This document shows positions 7,427 through 16,193 of a DNA stretch of 64,000 nucleotides, piece by piece (position 1 is the stretch's first letter; the number at the start of each line of letters is the position of its first letter). Both the position numbers and the translations under genes were made by a program. Source of the stretch: Bacillus carboniphilus (GTDB lineage: Bacteria > Bacillota > Bacilli > Bacillales > JC228); assembly GCF_039522365.1 (NCBI RefSeq), contig NZ_BAAADJ010000021.1:87584-151583 (forward strand), given 5' to 3'. The notes under the pieces were generated by a model. It ran no database searches. It had not been told where the DNA came from and worked only from the letters and a program-made list of their open reading frames with translations.

Positions 7427-8770
7427 TTACCAAACACCTAAAACATCAAACATTACTGCCAAAATCAACACTGGTGCAACAAAGCGAATAAGGAAGAACC
7501 ATGTTTCAAAAAGTCCTTTTTTAAATCCACTCCCTTGTTTTAATTCATCATATAGCTGTGTTTTTTTCATTTTTAATGGGACAAATATACTGATCAGTAA
7601 AGCTCCTAGTGGTAGAAGTACATTACTAACTGAATAATCGGCAAGATCAAAGATGGTTTTATTAAACAGAGTAACATCACTTAGAACACCATAAGAAAGT
7701 GCGGATGGAACCCCTGCAATGAAAATAGCAATTCCTGTTAGCCATGCCCACTGCCTTCGTTTTGTAGGTGCTCCATTGCTAATGACTGAAACAATTATCT
7801 CTAGCATTGAAAAAGCAGAGGTTAAGGCAGCAAATAAGAATAACAGTAAGAATGCAATAAAGAACCACATACCGAACGGTAATTGACTAAAAATAGTTGG
7901 TAGTACATTAAAAAGTAAGACAGGACCTGCACCTGGTTCAAGGTCGAATGAAAACACGGCAGGGAAGATAGCTAATCCTGCAAGGAGAACGATAAAAATA
8001 TTCATCCCTACAATGGATATAGCTGACCTTGGTAAGCTTTGGTTCTTTGGCAAATAAGAACTATAGGTGACCATAACAGAAACCCCTACACTTAATGTGA
8101 AAAAGGACTGGCCCATTGCCTCTAAGATTGTTTTTGAGGTTACCTTTGAAAAATCAGGTTGTAGGAGGAAGCGAATCCCTTCCAAAGATCCTTCAAGTGT
8201 TACCGCACGTATAACGAGAACGATAAAGAGGATAAATAAGGCTGGCATCATAATGGCGCTTGCCCGTTCAATTCCTTTTTGAACCCCTTTTGCAACTACG
8301 ATAATGGTTAATAAAATGAAAAGGAATTGTACTAGAATACTAACGATTGGATCTGAGATGGTGGCACCAAATACATTACCATATTCCTCAGATGTTAAGC
8401 CGTTTAAATCACCAGCTAAAGCCTTTATTAGGTAGATAATAATCCATCCACCGATGACACTGTAAAACGAAAGTAAAATAAAAGATGTAATCATACCGGT
8501 AATACCGAGCCAGTACCACTTCGTTCCAGGTGCTATTTTTTTATAACTGTTCACAGCATTATCCTGTGCGGTTCGTCCAATTGAAAACTCAGCTAAAAGT
8601 AACGGAAGTCCAAGAATGAGTGTGAACAGAATAAAGATCAGGAAGAAAGCGCCTCCACCATTTTGTCCAGCCGTATAAGGAAACTTCCAAATGGCCCCCA
8701 ATCCAATTGCAGACCCAGCTGCAGCTAAAATAAAACCTAGTCTTGATGACCATTGTTCTCGTTGTCGCAT
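7427..8770 (-). CDS. Na+-dependent NSS/SNF-family transporter, probably for phenylalanine or aromatic amino acids
   Basis: 447 residues with about 11-12 membrane helices. It opens with the NSS signature [26 protein letters not shown] (residues about 6-31), which forms the Na+/substrate site. Bacterial NSS proteins such as LeuT and MhsT import hydrophobic amino acids with Na+. The gene sits about 65 nt after a T-box terminator/antiterminator leader whose specifier reads UUC (Phe), so it should be expressed when tRNA-Phe is uncharged. This predicts Phe or general aromatic uptake (inference from the leader). The ribosome site GGAAGGAG precedes the ATG. Confidence 0.92.
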   Translation of the reverse strand: MRQREQWSSRLGFILAAAGSAIGLGAIWKFPYTAGQNGGGAFFLIFILFTLILGLPLLLAEFSIGRTAQDNAVNSYKKIAPGTKWYWLGITGMITSFILLSFYSVIGGWIIIYLIKALAGDLNGLTSEEYGNVFGATISDPIVSILVQFLFILLTIIVVAKGVQKGIERASAIMMPALFILFIVLVIRAVTLEGSLEGIRFLLQPDFSKVTSKTILEAMGQSFFTLSVGVSVMVTYSSYLPKNQSLPRSAISIVGMNIFIVLLAGLAIFPAVFSFDLEPGAGPVLLFNVLPTIFSQLPFGMWFFIAFLLLFLFAALTSAFSMLEIIVSVISNGAPTKRRQWAWLTGIAIFIAGVPSALSYGVLSDVTLFNKTIFDLADYSVSNVLLPLGALLISIFVPLKMKKTQLYDELKQGSGFKKGLFETWFFLIRFVAPVLILAVMFDVLGVW

Positions 8771-8827
8771 GTCTTGACTCCTTCCGTATTTTTTTAAATA
8801 TTACCCCAATTGGTTCGTGGGGAAACA

Positions 8828-9050
8828 AAAAAAAGCCCCTACAAAATGTAGGGACGAATTTCTATTCGCGGTACCACCCTAGTTATGAGACTTCATCTCA
8901 TCACTCAAAAAGTATAACGGTCTTCACCGTCTCAATGAAGAGAAGCTCCAGAAATGAAATTCACTATTTGCCCTGTACCGGTTTACAGCAACCACCGGCT
9001 CTCTATGAACAAGAATAGAATAGCTACTTTGTTTCCTTCAAAGCATTATA
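8828..9050 (-). promoter_or_regulatory. T-box riboswitch leader, specifier UUC (Phe)
   Basis: The T-box core AGGGTGGTACCGCG is exact (reverse of 8867-8880), followed by the short antiterminator loop and a terminator (CCCTACATTTTGTAGGG, reverse of 8837-8853, then a U run). Upstream is a Stem I with the GGTGG...AAACCGG distal part. The specifier loop reads GAAT-TTC-A-TTTCT (TTC at forward 8956-8958), in register with the well-studied glyQS loop GAAA-GGC-A-UUCUU. The lower strand TTTCT pairs with GGAAA on the 5' side. A TATAAT box lies just upstream (reverse of about 9045-9050). Uncharged tRNA-Phe should allow read-through into the NSS transporter. Confidence 0.93.
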
Positions 9051-9117
9051 AAAATTCAATTAATTTGTTATTTATTTTTATCATGGATAGAGAAGGGTGT
9101 CAAACCTATCTTTTGAG

Positions 9118-10341
9118 CTAACTTTTGCGCTCTATTACTTTTTGTCCATGAAAATAGACATGTTTGATTTGCTCAGGATCTGTAATTTCCAAGCCCGGAA
9201 GCCCTGTTGCTACCAAAAAGTTTGCCTGAAGACCATGTTCTAATCTACCAAAAAGATTCCCTTTACCAAGAATGTTGGAGGGATTATTGGTTATTAGAGC
9301 TAGGCATTGATTATCGTTATATCCATTCTGGTGTAATAACTCCATGGCTGGTTTAGCAACCAACATAAGGGTTTCAGGACCTTTAAGGTGTTGGTCCGTA
9401 AAGTGAAGCCATGGCACATTTGGGTAGGGAGGTAAATAAGCGTCTGTAGCAATTGAAACGGGAATATTTAACTGCATCATTTTAAGAATCTCTTCAGGAG
9501 AATTTGGTTTAATATGAGTCCCACCCATTGGAGTAGCAACTATTTTAGTTTTTTGTTGAGCTACTTTTTGCAATTGGATATCTGTTATTCCATGGGAATG
9601 GTGTAATACATCAATCTCTGCTTCAAGTGCTAGAGCAATTCCTTCTTCACCAGCTACATGTGCACCTATTTCTTTATTGACCTCATGGTAAATGGATACG
9701 ATTTGTTGTAGCTCTTGAAGGGAGTAGATAATTTCACCAGCTCTAGGGACTTCGGTGACTGAAAAGTTAGCCGGAGTTGCATTGATAAAGATATTTTCTC
9801 CAGGATACTCACTTTCCATTGCTAGATTCTTTACTACTAATGGATCGACTAAGTCCTTTTTCTTTAATTTTTGGGACTTGGTAACTGAAGAAAAGTGGGC
9901 TAAGTCTTCAAACCCAATTGAAATGCTTGTTGTGGCAAAACTAATATCGATTGGAAAGTCAGAGGAGGATATTTTATAATCCTCTAAAGAAAAATCACAT
10001 AAGGGATGGCCACAGATTTGCTCACCTAATGCTGTAATTCCTGAAGAAAGAGCTGTGAAAAGTATAGATTGCGCTGCCTGAAAATGTGTTTCTTGTGTTA
10101 CGGGATAGAGGGACGAAGGTGCAAACTCAAGTAAATGAGTATGACAATCAACCAAAGATGGCGTAATGACCATGTCCGAGTAATCCACTACAGGTAACTC
10201 AAGATATTTCTGTTTTAAACTTGCCCATGGACCAATATCACGAATTAAATGATCCTCAATCACCATAGCTCCGTCTTCTATCGTGCCTAATTCACTAACC
10301 GTCACTAGACGTTTACCTCTAATGATAAAGCGATCACACAT
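9118..10341 (-). CDS. Metal-dependent amidohydrolase
   Basis: 407 residues. After an N-terminal beta-sandwich comes the metal motif VDCHTHLLEF; further metal ligands are likely in GAHVAGEEG, HHSHGITD and SIATDAYLPP (final Asp). This is the imidazolonepropionase/cytosine-deaminase-like amidohydrolase superfamily, which hydrolyses C-N bonds of cyclic or amide substrates. It lies 3 nt after a GATE-domain membrane protein gene on the same strand, so a joint uptake-and-hydrolysis role for a nucleobase-like or amide compound is plausible (inference). The ribosome site GGTGGTG precedes the ATG. The substrate is unknown. Confidence 0.85.
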   Translation of the reverse strand: MCDRFIIRGKRLVTVSELGTIEDGAMVIEDHLIRDIGPWASLKQKYLELPVVDYSDMVITPSLVDCHTHLLEFAPSSLYPVTQETHFQAAQSILFTALSSGITALGEQICGHPLCDFSLEDYKISSSDFPIDISFATTSISIGFEDLAHFSSVTKSQKLKKKDLVDPLVVKNLAMESEYPGENIFINATPANFSVTEVPRAGEIIYSLQELQQIVSIYHEVNKEIGAHVAGEEGIALALEAEIDVLHHSHGITDIQLQKVAQQKTKIVATPMGGTHIKPNSPEEILKMMQLNIPVSIATDAYLPPYPNVPWLHFTDQHLKGPETLMLVAKPAMELLHQNGYNDNQCLALITNNPSNILGKGNLFGRLEHGLQANFLVATGLPGLEITDPEQIKHVYFHGQKVIERKS

Positions 10342-10344
10342 ATT

Positions 10345-11442
10345 TTACACCACCAGTAATGGAGTTAAGAAATAGCCAAGTAAACAAGCAGTAATAATTC
10401 GAATAATCATACCAACAATAGCTGCCTCCAAAACTTCTTTTTCATTTAACCCAGAACTTTGAGCCCACGTTACAGGTACTTGACCAAAGATAACAGAAAG
10501 TGGCAGTCCAGAGTTAGCCAGTACAAACGATCCTACAATTAAACTAGGTGGAATGTTAGATGCGAGCTCAGCTAATTGAGCTACAGCCAAAGTAGGGGCT
10601 GCAAGGACGGAGACTATTCCTGTACTTGGTTCAATACTTAAAAATGTTAAAACAGAGGCCATTCCAGCTTCAATTGGAGCCCAGATACCAATAAATTTAA
10701 ACATTCCGATAAAGAAAAACACAACTGCAACAGCAGGAATAATAGTTAAAAAGAGTAATTCTACACCTTCTTTTGCAGAACTAAAAATGGTGTCTAATAT
10801 TCTTGTTTTTGGAGTAAACCGTGGTAGTGCTTCCAATTCAACTTTTTGGGTATCTCGATATATGGTCTTGGATAGCAACCATGGTACGAGAATAATCGGA
10901 ACAAAGATTGAAAGTATCACTAGTGGAAAGGCGTTAATTCCGAAGGCTGCTAAAGCAATGAGTCCAAGCACAAAGGTTGCAAAAGATTGAGGTGATTGAA
11001 TCATCGTAGCAACCGATATTTTTTGTTCCGCCTTTGTAGCATTTGCCTTAACTAAGATAGGGCCGGCAATTTTACCTGCAGCATTGATATCACCTAGAAT
11101 ATTGTAAACACTCGGTATGATCACTGAAGGGTTTATTTTAAACCACTTCATAATAGGAACAAATAATCGAATCAATCCATCAGTAAAACCAAATCGTTCT
11201 AGTATTCTTCCAACAATCACACTAACAATGATCGCAATTCCAACCTCACTGGTTAAAAAAGTATCTACTACAATCGGCTTTACTTCTTTAATCATTGTGT
11301 CGAATAGCTGTGAAAGTGAGTTGGGTGCAAATAATAGGAGTGCTAACGAAAGAAACACTAATAAAATACCAATGACCTCAAAAGTGCTCCATTTCCTTCT
11401 TGATGAGTCTGGCGGTCGACTTTTAATGGGATTCTTCTCCAT
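10345..11442 (-). CDS. Nucleoside-recognition (GATE) domain membrane protein, YjiH-like
   Basis: 365 residues, about 8-9 hydrophobic segments, with Pro- and Gly-rich loops such as IPSVYNILGDINAAGKIAGPIL and ANSGLPLSVIFGQVPVTWAQSSGLNEKEVLEAAIVG. These resemble GATE/nucleoside-recognition domain proteins (YjiH, SpmA/SpmB relatives). Transport activity is not established for most members. It is the first gene of a two-gene operon with an amidohydrolase, separated by only 3 nt. The start follows AGGAGGTAAGGGAG. Confidence 0.75.
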   Translation of the reverse strand: MEKNPIKSRPPDSSRRKWSTFEVIGILLVFLSLALLLFAPNSLSQLFDTMIKEVKPIVVDTFLTSEVGIAIIVSVIVGRILERFGFTDGLIRLFVPIMKWFKINPSVIIPSVYNILGDINAAGKIAGPILVKANATKAEQKISVATMIQSPQSFATFVLGLIALAAFGINAFPLVILSIFVPIILVPWLLSKTIYRDTQKVELEALPRFTPKTRILDTIFSSAKEGVELLFLTIIPAVAVVFFFIGMFKFIGIWAPIEAGMASVLTFLSIEPSTGIVSVLAAPTLAVAQLAELASNIPPSLIVGSFVLANSGLPLSVIFGQVPVTWAQSSGLNEKEVLEAAIVGMIIRIITACLLGYFLTPLLVV

Positions 11443-11582
11443 TACTCCCTTACCTCCTAGTTATCAATATTTTGAATTAGTTTATGTCGAATAAAAAAAT
11501 GTGTGTTTGCCTATAGGAAATCTAGATGTGTATGTAGAAATGGTAAAATAGGGAAGAAGGCATGTAGGAAGGGTGGATTCAC

Positions 11583-11786
11583 TTGAAAAAGTTCGAAGAA
11601 GATCCAAAACCGTTTAATGATGCCATGGACCATTTACATAAAGTAGAGGGCATTTCAATTCAGAATACTGACATGAGTAAACTTCCGAAGGGGTTACGCT
11701 ACTTTGGTTATTTCATGACCATCTTTTTTACGATTTCTATTCTGTTTATCATTGTGGGAATACTGCTTCAAAAATTGAATGAATAG
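11583..11786 (+). CDS. Small single-pass membrane protein
   Basis: 67 residues from a TTG start with AGGAAGGGTGG upstream. An acidic/hydrophilic N-terminus is followed by one membrane segment (about residues 42-62, YFGYFMTIFFTISILFIIVGILL). The function is unknown. It is 18 bp upstream of the DUF2268 protease gene on the same strand, so it could be a membrane partner of that protein (inference). Confidence 0.65.
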   Translation: MKKFEEDPKPFNDAMDHLHKVEGISIQNTDMSKLPKGLRYFGYFMTIFFTISILFIIVGILLQKLNE

Positions 11787-11804
11787 GAACATGGAGGAAT
11801 TTAT

Positions 11805-12656
11805 ATGGATCAAATAAAAATTGTGAATTATGCGGACAAATTTCTTACGTTTTATGAGACAGCTATAAAAGAAAATGCAGATAGCGAAAGAAGATGGGAG
11901 CTCTGGAATAAACATTATGGCTTTGCTGCTGTTCCTCCAGGAGAACAAGGGAGAGCGATTGCTAGAAAACTTTTAGAAGAAGCATGGCCAAAGTATCCAT
12001 CTATCATTGAGAGGATAAAAAACTGGGATCCTAAGGTGGAAGAAATCCAAAATGTTTTAATTGAAGTTAAAGAAACGTTAGGGTACACGGATTCTATTAG
12101 TCTTGGAGTTTTATACTATGTGGGAGGTTTAGAGAGAAACGCGTTTGTTGCACCTGGTGAAGGAGGGCAAATTTTTGTCTGTCTTCCCATTGAAGAGGAT
12201 GATGTTGACATCATTTTGGCTCATGAGTTAACTCACATTGTTCACGCAAAAAAAGCAAATCATACTCCTAACTGGGAAAGAAATATTGCTTCGACTATAT
12301 TGATGGAGGGCTTAGCCATACATGTAAGCCAATTGTTAGTTCCTGGTCGACCGGTTAAGGAGTATATCGAACACAAACCTAATTGGTTACAGCAATGTTA
12401 TAGTAAAAAGCGTTCTATTATCGAAGGAATTTTTAATCATTTAAGTGAATCGGATTCAGATGCAGTCTATCGATTTACAATGGGGGAAGGAACAACAGGG
12501 ATTGATCGAGAGGCTTATTTTGCAGGGTGGGAGCTTGTTGATTTTGCGATGAAAAATGGGCACACTCTTAGTGAAATCGCTGAAATAGAAGAAAAAGATG
12601 CTCCTGTTTTTGTTGAAAAGCTTATCTTAAAGTATTTGGAGGAAATGCTTGTTTGA
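11805..12656 (+). CDS. DUF2268-type putative Zn-dependent protease
   Basis: 283 residues. A zinc metallopeptidase motif HELTH is at residues 140-144, followed by an Ile-Met-Glu-Gly-Leu-Ala helix (LMEGLAIHVSQ) that would supply the third ligand. This is the arrangement in DUF2268 proteins. No signal peptide, so it is cytoplasmic. The start is ATG with GGAGG upstream. The physiological substrate is unknown. It is convergent with the HNH gene, with only 6 bp between stops. Confidence 0.82.
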   Translation: MDQIKIVNYADKFLTFYETAIKENADSERRWELWNKHYGFAAVPPGEQGRAIARKLLEEAWPKYPSIIERIKNWDPKVEEIQNVLIEVKETLGYTDSISLGVLYYVGGLERNAFVAPGEGGQIFVCLPIEEDDVDIILAHELTHIVHAKKANHTPNWERNIASTILMEGLAIHVSQLLVPGRPVKEYIEHKPNWLQQCYSKKRSIIEGIFNHLSESDSDAVYRFTMGEGTTGIDREAYFAGWELVDFAMKNGHTLSEIAEIEEKDAPVFVEKLILKYLEEMLV

Positions 12657-12662
12657 AGGTGG

Positions 12663-12950
12663 TCACCGACGCCTTTTCCGTTCATTAGACTTTCTCGTCT
12701 GCACTAACTTAGTAGCCGGCTGTTTGCGAATCCATTTAATAAATGAATGGATTTTTTCATCACTTTTTAAAGCCGAGATGGTATCTAATCTAGTGGCCAG
12801 TTCTTCATTTGTATAAAGAGCATGAATTTGTTTATGACAAGGGATGCATAACAGGGCAGTAGGTTTAAAAGAACCACCCATTTCTCTTGGAGTTAAATGG
12901 TGGACGGTTGTTTCTACATTACATCTACCACATAATTCACAACAATTCAT
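12663..12950 (-). CDS. HNH endonuclease domain protein, YisB-like
   Basis: 95 residues. Two CxxC pairs (CELCGRC at the N-terminus and CIPCHKQIHA) frame the VHHLTP His pair, the zinc-stabilised HNH fold. The C-terminus is very basic (RKSNERKRRR) and could bind nucleic acid. The length and pattern match Bacillus YisB. The start is ATG 12950 because TTGGAGGTAGTAAAAGGT supplies the ribosome site; the longer TTG start overlaps it. The role of these short free-standing HNH proteins is not established. Confidence 0.82.
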   Translation of the reverse strand: MNCCELCGRCNVETTVHHLTPREMGGSFKPTALLCIPCHKQIHALYTNEELATRLDTISALKSDEKIHSFIKWIRKQPATKLVQTRKSNERKRRR

Positions 12951-12974
12951 ACCTTTTACTACCTCCAACAAATA

Positions 12975-13003
12975 AAAGGGACTTCTCTTTAGAAGCCCCT
13001 TAT
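12975..13003. terminator. Intrinsic terminator
   Basis: AAAGGGACTTCT pairs with AGAAGCCCCTT around CTTT, with an A run on one side and T's on the other. It ends the 13008-13403 gene and lies in the HNH leader. Confidence 0.75.
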
Positions 13004-13007
13004 TTTA

Positions 13008-13403
13008 TTATGAATTCTTGGCATCTTCAACAATGTGATAAAGTAAGTGACCGAGATGGTGAATAGGCCCGTAATCTTGTTCCTCTTCGTTCTCCGGTTC
13101 TTCCTCTTGAAATTCGAGGTCATTCAAGTACAATGCCATAAACTCATAAAAATCTTTTAGCTCAAAGGAGAAACAATAACTCGGATCTTCTTGTTCTTCT
13201 TCGTATAATAAGGTGAGATAATGTAGATTGCCCTCAGCATCTGCCCCATCAAAAAAGACAAAGAACCCAATGTTGGTATCTAGCTCAAACAAATGACGCG
13301 TACCACCTTCGGTTACTTTATGAAAATCTTCTTCCTCTAGAACTTTCACATTCATTGCATCGACAGCATCTTCTTTATGAAAGGTAACCTTGAATTCCTT
13401 CAT
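13008..13403 (-). CDS. Conserved hypothetical acidic protein
   Basis: 131 residues, strongly acidic (the C-terminal third contains EFQEEEPENEEEQDYG). The N-terminal half looks like alternating strands (KEFKVTFHKEDAVDAMNVKVLEEEDF, NIGFFVFFDGADAEGNLHYLTLLY). No membrane segment. The start is ATG 13403 with GGAGG 8 nt upstream; a longer GTG start includes that site. No family recognised with confidence. Confidence 0.75.
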   Translation of the reverse strand: MKEFKVTFHKEDAVDAMNVKVLEEEDFHKVTEGGTRHLFELDTNIGFFVFFDGADAEGNLHYLTLLYEEEQEDPSYCFSFELKDFYEFMALYLNDLEFQEEEPENEEEQDYGPIHHLGHLLYHIVEDAKNS

Positions 13404-13484
13404 TTTAAAAACCTCCACGTAATTTTCCTACTTTATTTAGAATGTACAAAAAGTAGGGTTGTAAACCTTTTTTGTTTCGGGAAA

Positions 13485-13625
13485 GGAGAAGTAGTGCCCG
13501 TTTTAGTGAGGTCAGTCGGGAAAAGGGAACTAGAAGAAGGGAGTAGTGCCAGTTTTGGAAAAGTTAGCTGAGAAAGGGGAACTAGACGAGAGAAGTAATG
13601 TCCGTTTTGGAAATGCCAGCAAAAA
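13485..13625. repeat. Degenerate intergenic repeat, about 53 bp unit, 3 copies
   Basis: Three consecutive imperfect copies share the core GGGAACTAGA-N-GAAGTAGTGCC-GTTTTGG, ending in AGTC/AGCT-type sequence. No ribosome site or convincing ORF. It resembles decayed tandem intergenic repeats rather than a gene, and differs from the repeats at 19.6, 46.3 and 56.4 kb. Confidence 0.6.
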
Positions 13626-13642
13626 GCTACCTACTAACAAAA

Positions 13643-13669
13643 AAAGCTGACTCTCCTGGAGCCAGCTTT
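13643..13669 (-). terminator. Terminator of the anti-sigma gene
   Basis: On the minus strand AAAGCTGGCTC pairs with GAGTCAGCTTT around a short loop, followed by a T run, 9 bp after the anti-sigma stop. Confidence 0.8.
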
Positions 13670-13677
13670 ATATCAAC

Positions 13678-14952
13678 TTAAATGGTCCATTGGTCATGAA
13701 CAATTGCTACCAGTCTTAGGACACCATCATTGTCCATTTCATAGACTAGATTTAAACTACCCCAATCCATGTCACCGTAATGTTCTGTTCCTTTTACAAA
13801 AAATTCGACAACAAAGGAATCTGGAAATACCTCTTTTATATTATTGATCGAATTTCCACGTGAGACCATTTCGTCAATCCGGAATTGGTTTGAATTCGTG
13901 TAATCTTTGTTGAAAACATATATTTCAAAGTATTCACTAGCTGTCATTTCAATAGGAAAACCACTCCCATCTTGGAATCCCCATTGATATACGGTTGGAT
14001 CCTCTAGAAGGGTTACAACCTCTTCGGCACTAAACACTTGAGCATCCTCCTGTATATAAATGTAAGGGGAAAACAAAAGGCCTTTTGTTGGATGTACATA
14101 TTCTGCTATCTTCTCAAAGTCACGATCTTTTAGATATTCTACAATCCAACGTGAACTTTCATACAACTGGCCTGGTTTATCATTTTTATTGACGTGATAA
14201 ATATTTTCTTCAATAAAAAATTGGTCAGTGAATTTATCTAAACCAGATTCTTGTATAACATAATATTCTTTGTTGATTTCAACATTGCCTTTGTCGTCAA
14301 AGTACAAACTTAAAACATTTCTATTATCATAATCTTCAATTCCGTCATTAGGAAGGATATCATATTGGTCATACAATTTAATGGTTCGGTAACCATAGCT
14401 ATCACCCACTTCATCCGTTGGTTTGATCTTTGTTACTTTCAATCCGTCAATAAATTGTCTTAACGTATTTGGATCTAAGGAAACATAAGTGGTTGTTATT
14501 CCTTCATCATTGGTAATGAACCCTTCAACCTTAATCAAATCACCAGTTAATACTTCTTCATATTCACTGTATACATCCGTTACGGTTACTTCTTCTTGGT
14601 CTTCACCCTCATCGTCTGGTTCTTCTTGTTCAGGTTCTTCTTCTGGAAGCTTTTCTTGATCATTCGGATCAGGCACAACTTCTTCAGAGCCAGGGTCTGT
14701 TACATTTTGTTTAGGCTCATTGTTACCTGTAAAACTAAATGCTAAGCCAATGCCCAAAACGAGTACAGCTACACTTGAGAGCCCGACAAAAATTTTACTC
14801 ATAATATCCCCTCTTTTTTGTTTTTGTTCTAATTTGTCGGCCACATCCATAATGTTTTGATGGATTTGCTGCTGCTTGGATTTGTCTAATTGTAGTTTTG
14901 GGAAAGACTTCATTTCTTGTTCTAAGTCCTTGAAATCGTCGTTTTTGTTCAT
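13678..14952 (-). CDS. Membrane-anchored anti-sigma factor-like protein
   Basis: 424 residues from ATG 14952. A cytoplasmic N-terminus of about 55 residues (DLEQEMKSFPKLQLDKSKQQQIHQNIM) is followed by one membrane segment (FVGLSSVAVLVLGIGLAFSF), an acidic Glu/Asp/Pro-rich linker (about residues 85-130), and a large extracytoplasmic region of unknown fold. The ATG overlaps the sigma factor stop (TAATG), with AAGGAGGT upstream, which is strong evidence for a sigma/anti-sigma pair. No His-Cys zinc anti-sigma motif is visible. The domain that senses stress is probably the outer part. Confidence 0.82.
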   Translation of the reverse strand: MNKNDDFKDLEQEMKSFPKLQLDKSKQQQIHQNIMDVADKLEQKQKRGDIMSKIFVGLSSVAVLVLGIGLAFSFTGNNEPKQNVTDPGSEEVVPDPNDQEKLPEEEPEQEEPDDEGEDQEEVTVTDVYSEYEEVLTGDLIKVEGFITNDEGITTTYVSLDPNTLRQFIDGLKVTKIKPTDEVGDSYGYRTIKLYDQYDILPNDGIEDYDNRNVLSLYFDDKGNVEINKEYYVIQESGLDKFTDQFFIEENIYHVNKNDKPGQLYESSRWIVEYLKDRDFEKIAEYVHPTKGLLFSPYIYIQEDAQVFSAEEVVTLLEDPTVYQWGFQDGSGFPIEMTASEYFEIYVFNKDYTNSNQFRIDEMVSRGNSINNIKEVFPDSFVVEFFVKGTEHYGDMDWGSLNLVYEMDNDGVLRLVAIVHDQWTI

Positions 14953-15458
14953 TATTGTATACCTCCTTGCAGCTTGCGGAGTTTTTGAAGCGCACGGTGA
15001 TAAGTCGACCGAACTTTGCTTTCTGTCCATTTTAAAATGGTGGCCGTTTCCGCAACAGACAATTGTTTGATTCCTCTTAAGATGAGAACATCCCGATCAT
15101 TACTTTTTAATGACTGAATCATTTGGTATAGAGTTGCTTTCGTTTCTTGTTGGTCCACCATAAGCTCAGGTGTTAGCTCATGTCCCTGTTCTTGCCATTC
15201 ATGGATTGGAACAGAATAATGATGAGCTCTACTTTTTCTCTTCCGACTTTCGTCGATGGCAACATTTCGCGCTATGCGAATAAGCCAAGTTTTAGGTTGA
15301 GCTTCCTTTTTAAAGGTGGATAGTCCCTTTAGTGCCTTTATAAACACTTCCTGTACCAGGTCCTCCACATCAGTTGAGCCTGTATAATAAACTAAAAAAC
15401 TGTAAACATCGTTGCTGTATTCATGAAACCATTGTGAAATAATTTCTTTATTTGACAT
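14952..15458 (-). CDS. ECF sigma factor (SigX-like group)
   Basis: 168 residues with sigma region 2 (YSNDVYSFLVYYTGSTDVEDLVQEVFIKAL, then KTWLIRIARNVAIDESRKRK) and region 4 (DVLILRGIKQLSVAETATILKWTESKVRSTYHRALQKLRKL). The length is typical of ECF sigma factors. The sequence resembles Bacillus SigX/SigV-type proteins; the group is not certain. It is cotranscribed and coupled with the anti-sigma gene. A likely autoregulated promoter lies 36 bp upstream. Confidence 0.92.
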   Translation of the reverse strand: MSNKEIISQWFHEYSNDVYSFLVYYTGSTDVEDLVQEVFIKALKGLSTFKKEAQPKTWLIRIARNVAIDESRKRKSRAHHYSVPIHEWQEQGHELTPELMVDQQETKATLYQMIQSLKSNDRDVLILRGIKQLSVAETATILKWTESKVRSTYHRALQKLRKLQGGIQ

Positions 15459-15493
15459 GTCAAAGCCCCCGGGAATTATTTCTCACATTTATA

Positions 15494-15519
15494 GACGTAA
15501 ATAGTTTTCTATTATTACA
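15494..15519 (-). promoter_or_regulatory. ECF-type promoter of the sigma operon
   Basis: On the minus strand TGTAAT is followed after exactly 16 nt by CGTC. The Bacillus ECF consensus is TGWAAC with a 16-17 nt gap to CGWC, so only one base of the -35 differs. The position 36-61 bp upstream of the sigma start fits positive autoregulation. Confidence 0.65.
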
Positions 15520-15650
15520 TATTTATTTCAAAAAAATGGCCTATTTTTACCATATCAAGAAGAAGGGAGGCTTCCAATCCCTTTTTCGCCAGGGGCATTT
15601 AAATTAGGTTATAATCGAAATGATGTATACCAAAAGGGTGGAGACAAAAT

Positions 15651-16046
15651 ATGAAAATATCTAAGATTGAGCATGTTGCTATTATCGTGAAAGATATGGA
15701 CAAGGCTATTGATTTTTATCAGGAAGTATTTGATTTTTTTCTTCGAGCAAGAGGGGATACTGCGAAAAGAGAGTTAGCTTTTCTTAGACATTCGAATAAT
15801 GATGATGTTGAAATTGAGTTAATTAGAGATTTAGAACCACAGGATGGCCAGTATTCTGGTTCGGGAATTGTGAATCATTTGGCATTTACAGTCGAGAACT
15901 TAGAAGATGCGGTTAATTATTACAAGGATAAAGGAATAAAGTTTAATTCTGAAAAAGTGAATGTCTCAATTGATGGATCTCGAAACATATTCTTCAATGG
16001 GCCGAATGGAGAGCTTTTGCAGTTGGTAGAGCCAGTGAAGCGGTAA
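15651..16046 (+). CDS. VOC (glyoxalase/bleomycin-resistance fold) protein
   Basis: 131 residues forming one paired beta-alpha-beta-beta-beta module: KIEHVAIIVKDMDKAIDFYQEVF at the N-terminus (metal His in EHVA), VNHLAFTVENLEDAVNYY in the middle and FFNGPNGELLQLVEP (metal Glu) at the end. The set matches methylmalonyl-CoA epimerase/glyoxalase I-like lyases. The ribosome site GGGTGGAG precedes the ATG. The substrate is unassigned. Confidence 0.88.
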   Translation: MKISKIEHVAIIVKDMDKAIDFYQEVFDFFLRARGDTAKRELAFLRHSNNDDVEIELIRDLEPQDGQYSGSGIVNHLAFTVENLEDAVNYYKDKGIKFNSEKVNVSIDGSRNIFFNGPNGELLQLVEPVKR

Positions 16047-16150
16047 TCTAATTTTAAAAATAATCGAGGCACATTCGAGGACTGCACTTGTTGTTGCCCC
16101 CTGCTTTTAATCAGTTTTTCACTTGTCGTGTAATAGAAGTTCTAGTAATA

Positions 16151-16177
16151 TTGTTAGAGGCTCTAAATAAATATAAA
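16151..16177 (+). promoter_or_regulatory. Promoter with palindromic spacer for the MATE leader
   Basis: -35 TTGTTA (16151-16156) and -10 TATAAA (16172-16177) with a 15-nt spacer. The dyad TTAGAG-G-CTCTAA (16154-16166) overlaps the -35 box and the spacer, an operator-like position. The short spacer is not ideal; activator-dependent action is possible. Confidence 0.4.
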
Positions 16178-16193
16178 CGGAGCAAGGAATTAT

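Noticed and set aside
8952..8960. Other specifier readings of the T-box (UUU or UGG)
   Set aside because: UGG lies in the lower helix past the loop, and UUU would be out of register with the purine after the triplet; UUC fits best.
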